NCBI GenBank assembly: GCA_028752905.1
Contig: JAQNBH010000002.1
Location: 22,331,059 to 22,395,058 of the forward strand
Direction of reading: 5' to 3'
From: Cladorhizidae sp. MBARI D1340-BT2
Taxonomy: Eukaryota; Porifera; Demospongiae; Poecilosclerida; Cladorhizidae
Length of the DNA stretch: 64,000 bases
Made by a program: the position numbers and the translations under genes. The notes under the pieces were generated by a model. It was not told where the DNA came from. It searched no databases and saw only the letters and a list, made by a program, of their open reading frames with translations. Below are positions 52,401 through 61,499 of the stretch, one piece after another; position 1 is the stretch's first letter; each line of letters starts with the position of its first letter.

Positions 52401-54965
52401 CAGATAATTAGAAGGGCTATCCGGTGATATAAAAATTATCTTTTTTGGGTAAAGTGTAGAAAAGTTATGAGCTTCACGGCAAAAAAAAAAGATTTTCGGG
52501 GGGAAAATGAGAACCAAATTAGGGCAAATATCAAGAACATGTTTAGCATCAAGTAAGAGTACAATTCATAACTGCCCTAATTAACAAGACCAAAGTCCCA
52601 GATTTTGTCAACTGATAGAGAAGGCCCTTATCTGCAACATGTGAACAGATTATCAATAAATGTAGTGGTTTTTCACTGGCAGGCCACCGCTTTGGCAACT
52701 GGAAAACGCCAGGAAAAATCCCAAACCTTACCACTTCAAATCACCATAACTTGCTAATACTTAGAGTACTCAAAATTTTGGCACGTACAAAAGACAGATA
52801 ATTAGAAGGGCTATCCGGTGATATAAAAATTATCTTTTTTGGGTAAAGTGTAGAAAAGTTATGAGCTTCACGGCAAAAAAACAAGATTTTCGGGGGGAAA
52901 ATGAGAAACATATAGACCAAATTAGGGCAAATATCAAGAACATGTTTAGCATCAAGTAAGAGTACAATTCATAACTGCCCTAATTAACAAGACCAAAGTC
53001 CCAGATTTTGTCAACTGATAGAGAAGGCCCTTATCTGCAACATGTGAACAGATTATCAATAAATGTAGTGGTTTTTCACTGGCAGGCCACCGCTTTGGCA
53101 ACTGGAAAACGCCAGGAAAAATCACAAACCTTACCACTTCAAATCATCATAACTTCCTAATACTTAGAGTACTCAAAATTTTGGCACGTACAAAAGACAG
53201 ATAATTAGAAGGGCTATCCGGTAATATAAAAATTATCTTTTTTGGGTAAAGTGTAGAAAAGTTATGAGCTTCACGGTAAAAAAACAAGATTTTCGGGGGG
53301 AAAATGAGAAACATATAGACCAAATTAGGGCAAATATCAAGAACATGTTTAGCATCAAGTAAGAGTACAATTCATAACTGCCCTAATTAACAAGACCAAA
53401 GTCCCAGATTTTGTCAACTGATAGAGAAGGCCCTTATCTGCAACATGTGAACAGATTATCAATAAATGTAGTGGTTTTTCACTGGCAGGCCACCGCTTTG
53501 GCAACTGGAAAACGCCAGGAAAAATCACAAACCTTACCACTTCAAATCATCATAACTTCCTAATACTTAGAGTACTCAAAATTTTGGCACGTACAAAAGA
53601 CAGATAATTAGAAGGGCTATCCGGTGATATAAAAATTATCTTTTTTGGGTAAAGTGTAGAAAAGTTATGAGCTTCACGGCAAAAAAAAAAGATTTTCGGG
53701 GGGAAAATGAGAAACATATAGACCCAATTAGGGCAAATATCAAGAACATGTTTAGCATCAAGTAAGATTACAATTCATAACTGCCCTAATTAACAAGACC
53801 AAAGTCCCAGATTTTGTCAACTGATAGAGAAGGCCCTTATCTGCAACATGTGAACAGATTATCAATAAATGTAGTGGTTTTTCACTGGCAGGCCACCGCT
53901 TTGGCAACTGGAAAACGCCAGGAAAAATCCAAACCTTACCACTTCAAATCACCATAACTTGCTAATACTTAGAGTACTCAAAATTTTGGCACGTACAAAA
54001 GACAGATAATTAGAAGAGCTATTCGGTGATATAAAAATTATCTTTTTTGGGTAAAGTGTAGAAAAGTTATGAGCTTCACGGCAAAAAAACAAGATTTTCG
54101 GGGGGAAAATGAGAAACATATAGACCAAATTAGGGCAAATATCAAGAACATGTTTAGCATCAAGTAAGAGTACAATTCATAACTGCCCTAATTAACAAGA
54201 CCAAAGTCCCAGATTTTGTCAACTGATAGAGAAGGCCCTTATCTGCAACATGTGAACAGATTATCAATAAATGTAGTGGTTTTTCACTGGCAGGCCACCG
54301 CTTTGGCAACTGGAAAACGCCAGGAAAAATCCCAAACCTTACCACTTCAAATCACCATAACTTGCTAATACTTAGAGTACTCAAAATTTTGGCACGTACA
54401 AAAGACAGATAACTAGAAGAGCTATCCGGTGATATAAAAATTATCTTTTTTGGGTAAAGTGTAGAAAAGTTATGAGCTTCACGGCAAAAAAACAAGATTT
54501 TCGGGGGGAAAATGAGAAACATATAGACCAAATTAGGGCAAATATCAAGAACATGTTTAGCATCAAGTAAGAGTACAATTCATAACTGCCCTAATTAACA
54601 AGACCAAAGTCCCAGATTTTGTCAACTGATAGAGAAGGCCCTTATCTGCAACATGTGAACAGATTATCAATAAATGTAGTGGTTTTTCACTGGCAGGCCA
54701 CCGCTTTGGCAACTGGAAAACGCCAGGAAAAATCACAAACCTTACCACTTCAAATCATCATAACTTCCTAATACTTGGAGTACTCAAAATTTTGGCACGT
54801 ACAAAAGACAGATAATTAGAAGGGCTATCCGGTGATATAAAAATTATCTTTTTTAGGTAAAGTGTAGAAAAGTTATGAGCTTCACGGCAAAAAAACAAGA
54901 TTTTCGGGGGGGAAATGAGAAACATATAGACCAAATTAGGGCAAATATCAAGAACATGTTTAGCA
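49334..54965 (+). repeat. Array segment with a dimer duplication
   Basis: Fourteen units. After a CTTGGAG unit (49334), a CAACATT unit and a CCCAAACC unit alternate twice, 49737-50542 and 50543-51348, an 806-bp dimer in two copies. Then follow 51349 (plain), 51752 (AGAAGAGC, long A run), 52155 (9-bp deletion), 52549 (CCCAAACC), 52952 (CCGGTAAT), 53355 (ACCCAATT), 53758 (AAGATTACA, with a private 1-bp deletion giving AATCCAAACC), 54160 (ATAACTAG) and 54563 (CTTGGAG). Confidence 0.88.
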
Positions 54966-55875
54966 TCAAGTAAGAGTACAATTCATAACTGCCCTAATTA
55001 ACAAGACCAAAGTCCCAGATTTTGTCAACTGATAGAGAAGGCCCTTATCTGCAACATGTGAACAGATTATCAATAAATGTAGTGGTTTTTCACTGGCAGG
55101 CCACCGCTTTGGCAACTGGAAAACGCCAGGAAAAATCCCAAACCCTACCACTTCAAATTACCATAACTTGCTAATACTTAGAGTACTCAAAATGTTGGCA
55201 CGTACAAAAGACAGATAATTAGAAGAGCTATCCGGTGATATAAAAATTATCTTTTTTGGGTAAAGTGTAGAAAAGTTATGAGCTTCACGGCAAAAAAAAC
55301 AAGATTTTCGGGGGGAAAATGAGAAACATATAGACCAAATTAGGGCAAATATCAAGATAGAGAACACATAATGAAACCTATCATTCGAATCATATCAAGT
55401 CCATTACAGTAAAGTATGCAGAATATTATGGATGTTTGATATCAACAGAGAGCACAGAGAGAGACCTATCTTAATAGCTATATATCAAGTTTATTCAGTG
55501 AAGTGTGGAGAATCTATTTAGCATCAAGAGAGAGCAGAGAGAAACCTATCTTGTGATTCTATCAAGTCCATTACTGTGAAGTATGCGGAATATACGGATG
55601 TTTGGTATCAAGAGAGAGAACAGAGAGAGCCCTACCTTTAGAGCTATATATCAAGTCTATTCAGTGAAGTGTGGAGAATCTATGAAGCTAACATGTTTAG
55701 CTCAAGATAGAGAACACTGAGAGATACCTATCTTGCAAGTCCATTACAGTGAAGTGTGCAGAATATATGGATGTTTGGTATCAAGAGAGAGCACTTGGAG
55801 AGTCCTATCTTAATAGCTGTATAACAAGTCTATTCAGTGAAGTGTGGATAATCTACGAAGCTAACATGTTTAGCA
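54966..55875 (+). repeat. 910-bp long monomer containing a 506-bp insert
   Basis: Satellite sequence runs normally from 54966 to 55357. It is replaced by unrelated repeat sequence to 55863, then resumes at exactly the expected internal position (ACATGTTTAGCATCAAG). The satellite flanks plus insert make one 910-bp unit: 403 plus 506, plus one extra A in the A run. The satellite part carries four private changes (AACCCTACC, CAAATTACC, AATGTTGG and the extra A), more than most units. Confidence 0.92.
55358..55863 (+). repeat. Island of degenerate ~85-bp repeats inside the satellite
   Basis: This is the only non-satellite DNA in the window. Six degenerate subunits of about 79-89 bp alternate between two forms: 55393-55480, 55481-55559, 55560-55646, 55647-55735, 55736-55819 and 55820-55863 (incomplete), after a short leading fragment at 55358-55392. 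Each begins with (TAT)ATCAAGT, continues with GTGAAGTGTG(G/C)(A/G)GAAT or close variants, and most end with an AGAGAGA-rich stretch and CCTATCTT. Form 1 has GGATGTTTGGTATCAAG; form 2 usually has GAAGCTAACATGTTTAGC. Copies are much more diverged than the satellite monomers, so the island has not been homogenised. I see no coding sequence, terminal repeats or target-site duplication. It could be a remnant of the ancestral unit or locus, or an inserted fragment of another repeat. Confidence 0.85.
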
Positions 55876-58687
55876 TCAAGTAAGAGTACAATTCATAACT
55901 GCCCTAATTAACAAGACCAAAGTCCCAGATTTTGTCAACTGATAGAGAAGGCCCTTATCTGCAACATGTGAACAGATTATCAATAAATGTAGTGGTTTTT
56001 CACTGGCAGGCCACCGCTTTGGCAACTGGAAAACGCCAGGAAAAATCCCAAACCTTACCACTTCAAATCACCATAACTTCCTAATACTTAGAGTACTCAA
56101 AATTTTGGCACGTACAAAAGACAGATAATTAGAAGGGCTATCCGGTGATATAAAAATTATCTTTTTTGGGTAAAGTGTAGAAAAGTTATGAGCTTCACGG
56201 CAAAAAAACAAGATTTTCGGGGGGAAAATGAGAAACATATAGACCAAATTAGGGCAAATATCAAGAACATGTTTAGCATCAAGTAAGAGTACAATTCATA
56301 ACTGCCCTAATTAACAAGACCAAAGTCCCAGATTTTGTCAACTGATAGAGAAGGCCCTTATCTGCAACATGTGAACAGATTATCAATAAATGTAGTGGTT
56401 TTTCACTGGCAGGCCACCGCTTTGGCAACTGGAAAACGCCAGGAAAAATCACAAACCTTACCACTTCAAATCATCATAACTTCCTAATACTTAGAGTACT
56501 CAAAATTTTGGCACGTACAAAAGACAGATAATTAGAAGAGCTATCCGGTGATATAAAAATTATCTTTTTTGGGTAAAGTGTAGAAAAGTTATGAGCTTCA
56601 CGGCAAAAAAAAAAGATTTTCGGGGGGAAAATGAGAAACATATAGACCAAATTAGGGCAAATATCAAGAACATGTTTAGCATCAAGTAAGAGTACAATTC
56701 ATAACTGCCCTAATTAACAAGACCAAAGTCCCAGATTTTGTCAACTGATAGAGAAGGCCCTTATCTGCAACATGTGAACAGATTATCAATAAATGTAGTG
56801 GTTTTTCACTGGCAGGCCACCGCTTTGGCAACTGGAAAACGCCAGGAAAAATCACAAATCTTACCACTTCAAATCATCATAACTTCCTAATACTTAGAGT
56901 ACTCAACATTTTGGCACGTACAAAAGACAGATAATTAGAAGGGCTATCCGGTGATATAAAAATTATCTTTTTTGGGTAAAGTGTAGAAAAGTTATGAGCT
57001 TCACGGCAAAAAAAAAAGATTTTCGGGGGGAAAATGAGAACCAAATTAGGGCAAATATCAAGAACATGTTTAGCATCAAGTAAGAGTACAATTCATAACT
57101 GCCCTAATTAACAAGACCAAAGTCCCAGATTTTGTCAACTGATAGAGAAGGCCCTTATCTGCAACATGTGAACAGATTATCAATAAATGTAGTGGTTTTT
57201 CACTGGCAGGCCACCGCTTTGGCAACTGGAAAACGCCAGGAAAAATCACAAACCTTACCACTTCAAATCATCATAACTTCCTAATACTTAGAGTACTCAA
57301 CATTTTGGCACGTACAAAAGACAGATAATTAGAAGGGCTATCCGGTGATATAAAAATTATCTTTTTGGGGTAAAGTGTAGAAAAGTTATGAGCTTCACGG
57401 CAAAAAAAAAAGATTTTCGGGGGGAAAATGAGAAACATATAGACCAAATTAGGGCAAATATCAAGAACATGTTTAGCATCAAGTAAGAGTACAATTCATA
57501 ACTGCCCTAATTAACAAGACCAAAGTCCCAGATTTTGTCAACTGATAGAGAAGGCCCTTATCTGCAACATGTGAACAGATTATCAATAAATGTAGTGGTT
57601 TTTCACTGGCAGGCCACCGCTTTGGCAACTGGAAAACGCCAGGAAAAATCACAAACCTTACCACTTCAAATCATCATAACTTGCTAATACTTAGAGTACT
57701 CAAAATTTTGGCACGTACAAAAGACAGATAATTAGAAGGGCTATCCGGTGATATAAAAATTATCTTTTTTGGGTAAAGTGTAGAAAAGTTATGAGCTTCA
57801 CGGCAAAAAAACAAGATTTTCGGGGGGAAAATGAGAAACATATAGACCAAATTAGGGCAAATATCAAGAACATGTTTAGCATCAAGTAAGAGTACAATTC
57901 ATAACTGCCCTAATTAACAAGACCAAAGTCCCAGATTTTGTCAACTGATAGAGAAGGCCCTTATCTGCAACATGTGAACAGATTATCAATAAATGTAGTG
58001 GTTTTTCACTGGCAGGCCACCGCTTTGGCAACTGGAAAACGCCAGGAAAAATCACAAACCTTACCACTTCAAATCATCATAACTTCCTAATACTTAGAGT
58101 ACTCAAAATTTTGGCACGTACAAAAGACAGATAATTAGAAGGGCTATCCAGTAATATAAAAATTATCTTTTTTGGGTAAAGTGTAGAAAAGTTATGAGCT
58201 TCACGGCAAAAAAACAAGATTTTCGGGGGGAAAATGAGAAACATATAGACCAAATTAGGGCAAATATCAAGAACATGTTTAGCATCAAGTAAGAGTACAA
58301 TTCATAACTGCCCTAATTAACAAGACCAAAGTCCCAGATTTTGTCAACTGATAGAGAAGGCCCTTATCTGCAACATGTGAACAGATTATCAATAAATGTA
58401 GTGGTTTTTCACTGGCAGGCCACCGCTTTGGCAACTGGAAAACGCCAGGAAAAATCACAAACCTTACCACTTCAAATCATCATAACTTCCTAATACTTAG
58501 AGTACTCAAAATTTTGGCACGTACAAAAGACAGATAATTAGAAGGGCTATCCGGTGATATAAAAATTATCTTTTTTGGGTAAAGTGTAGAAAAGTTATGA
58601 GCTTCACGGCAAAAAAAAAAGATTTTCGGGGGGAAAATGAGAAACATATAGACCCAATTAGGGCAAATATCAAGAACATGTTTAGCA
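55876..58687 (+). repeat. 7-monomer higher-order repeat (2,812 bp), copy 1
   Basis: Order: CCCAAACC unit with the rare CACCATAACTTCC (55876), AGAAGAGC unit with long A run (56279), 9-bp-deletion unit (56682), TTTTTGGGG unit (57076), CATCATAACTTGC unit (57479), CCAGTAAT unit (57882), ACCCAATT unit (58285). All types repeat at an offset of 2,812 bp (seven monomers less 9 bp). Confidence 0.93.
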
Positions 58688-61499
58688 TCAAGTAAGATTA
58701 CAATTCATAACTGCCCTAATTAACAAGACCAAAGTCCCAGATTTTGTCAACTGATAGAGAAGGCCCTTATCTGCAACATGTGAACAGATTATCAATAAAT
58801 GTAGTGGTTTTTCACTGGCAGGCCACCGCTTTGGCAACTGGAAAACGCCAGGAAAAATCCCAAACCTTACCACTTCAAATCACCATAACTTCCTAATACT
58901 TAGAGTACTCAAAATTTTGGCACGTACAAAAGACAGATAATTAGAAGGGCTATCCGGTGATATAAAAATTATCTTTTTTGGGTAAAGTGTAGAAAAGTTA
59001 TGAGCTTCACGGCAAAAAAACAAGATTTTCGGGGGGAAAATGAGAAACATATAGACCAAATTAGGGCAAATATCAAGAACATGTTTAGCATCAAGTAAGA
59101 GTACAATTCATAACTGCCCTAATTAACAAGACCAAAGTCCCAGATTTTGTCAACTGATAGAGAAGGCCCTTATCTGCAACATGTGAACAGATTATCAATA
59201 AATGTAGTGGTTTTTCACTGGCAGGCCACCGCTTTGGCAACTGGAAAACGCCAGGAAAAATCACAAACCTTACCACTTCAAATCATCATAACTTCCTAAT
59301 ACTTAGAGTACTCAAAATTTTGGCACGTACAAAAGACAGATAATTAGAAGAGCTATCCGGTGATATAAAAATTATCTTTTTTGGGTAAAGTGTAGAAAAG
59401 TTATGAGCTTCACGGCAAAAAAAAAAGATTTTCGGGGGGAAAATGAGAAACATATAGACCAAATTAGGGCAAATATCAAGAACATGTTTAGCATCAAGTA
59501 AGAGTACAATTCATAACTGCCCTAATTAACAAGACCAAAGTCCCAGATTTTGTCAACTGATAGAGAAGGCCCTTATCTGCAACATGTGAACAGATTATCA
59601 ATAAATGTAGTGGTTTTTCACTGGCAGGCCACCGCTTTGGCAACTGGAAAACGCCAGGAAAAATCACAAATCTTACCACTTCAAATCATCATAACTTCCT
59701 AATACTTAGAGTACTCAACATTTTGGCACGTACAAAAGACAGATAATTAGAAGGGCTATCCGGTGATATAAAAATTATCTTTTTTGGGTAAAGTGTAGAA
59801 AAGTTATGAGCTTCACGGCAAAAAAAAAAGATTTTCGGGGGGAAAATGAGAACCAAATTAGGGCAAATATCAAGAACATGTTTAGCATCAAGTAAGAGTA
59901 CAATTCATAACTGCCCTAATTAACAAGACCAAAGTCCCAGATTTTGTCAACTGATAGAGAAGGCCCTTATCTGCAACATGTGAACAGATTATCAATAAAT
60001 GTAGTGGTTTTTCACTGGCAGGCCACCGCTTTGGCAACTGGAAAACGCCAGGAAAAATCACAAACCTTACCACTTCAAATCATCATAACTTCCTAATACT
60101 TAGAGTACTCAACATTTTGGCACGTACAAAAGACAGATAATTAGAAGGGCTATCCGGTGATATAAAAATTATCTTTTTGGGGTAAAGTGTAGAAAAGTTA
60201 TGAGCTTCACGGCAAAAAAAAAAGATTTTCGGGGGGAAAATGAGAAACATATAGACCAAATTAGGGCAAATATCAAGAACATGTTTAGCATCAAGTAAGA
60301 GTACAATTCATAACTGCCCTAATTAACAAGACCAAAGTCCCAGATTTTGTCAACTGATAGAGAAGGCCCTTATCTGCAACATGTGAACAGATTATCAATA
60401 AATGTAGTGGTTTTTCACTGGCAGGCCACCGCTTTGGCAACTGGAAAACGCCAGGAAAAATCACAAACCTTACCACTTCAAATCATCATAACTTGCTAAT
60501 ACTTAGAGTACTCAAAATTTTGGCACGTACAAAAGACAGATAATTAGAAGGGCTATCCGGTGATATAAAAATTATCTTTTTTGGGTAAAGTGTAGAAAAG
60601 TTATGAGCTTCACGGCAAAAAAACAAGATTTTCGGGGGGAAAATGAGAAACATATAGACCAAATTAGGGCAAATATCAAGAACATGTTTAGCATCAAGTA
60701 AGAGTACAATTCATAACTGCCCTAATTAACAAGACCAAAGTCCCAGATTTTGTCAACTGATAGAGAAGGCCCTTATCTGCAACATGTGAACAGATTATCA
60801 ATAAATGTAGTGGTTTTTCACTGGCAGGCCACCGCTTTGGCAACTGGAAAACGCCAGGAAAAATCACAAACCTTACCACTTCAAATCATCATAACTTCCT
60901 AATACTTAGAGTACTCAAAATTTTGGCACGTACAAAAGACAGATAATTAGAAGGGCTATCCAGTAATATAAAAATTATCTTTTTTGGGTAAAGTGTAGAA
61001 AAGTTATGAGCTTCACGGCAAAAAAACAAGATTTTCGGGGGGAAAATGAGAAACATATAGACCAAATTAGGGCAAATATCAAGAACATGTTTAGCATCAA
61101 GTAAGAGTACAATTCATAACTGCCCTAATTAACAAGACCAAAGTCCCAGATTTTGTCAACTGATAGAGAAGGCCCTTATCTGCAACATGTGAACAGATTA
61201 TCAATAAATGTAGTGGTTTTTCACTGGCAGGCCACCGCTTTGGCAACTGGAAAACGCCAGGAAAAATCACAAACCTTACCACTTCAAATCATCATAACTT
61301 CCTAATACTTAGAGTACTCAAAATTTTGGCACGTACAAAAGACAGATAATTAGAAGGGCTATCCGGTGATATAAAAATTATCTTTTTTGGGTAAAGTGTA
61401 GAAAAGTTATGAGCTTCACGGCAAAAAAAAAAGATTTTCGGGGGGAAAATGAGAAACATATAGACCCAATTAGGGCAAATATCAAGAACATGTTTAGCA
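58688..61499 (+). repeat. 7-monomer higher-order repeat (2,812 bp), copy 2
   Basis: Same seven types in the same order as 55876-58687. Its first unit (58688) is a recombinant: it opens with AAGATTACA, as the unit at 61500 does, but from 58860 onward has the CCCAAACC plus CACCATAACTTCC body otherwise found only in the unit at 55876. The exchange point therefore lies between 58698 and 58860. Confidence 0.92.

Larger units (their letters stand above)
1..55357 (+). repeat. 403-bp satellite array, left block
   Basis: Uninterrupted head-to-tail array of a monomer whose usual spacing is 403 bp. Recurrent landmarks such as GCCCTAATTAAC, GGCAGGCCACCGC and GAGTACTC return at that spacing throughout, always in the same orientation. 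Length variants are 394 bp (9-bp deletion), 395, 401 and 402 bp, plus two 137-bp truncated units. Neighbouring units differ at only a few of about 17 recurrent diagnostic sites, so pairwise identity is very high. GC is about 36%. I see no gene, RNA gene or transposon inside. Structural satellite DNA of constitutive heterochromatin is the natural reading. A centromeric role is possible but cannot be shown from sequence alone. The strand label only records the orientation in which the monomer is described here. Confidence 0.97.

Noticed and set aside
55358..55863. Island as an intact transposon, tRNA or other RNA gene
   Set aside because: I see no open frame, target-site duplication, A/B box pair or foldable cloverleaf. 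The content is fully described by six degenerate ~85-bp subunits and a short leading fragment.
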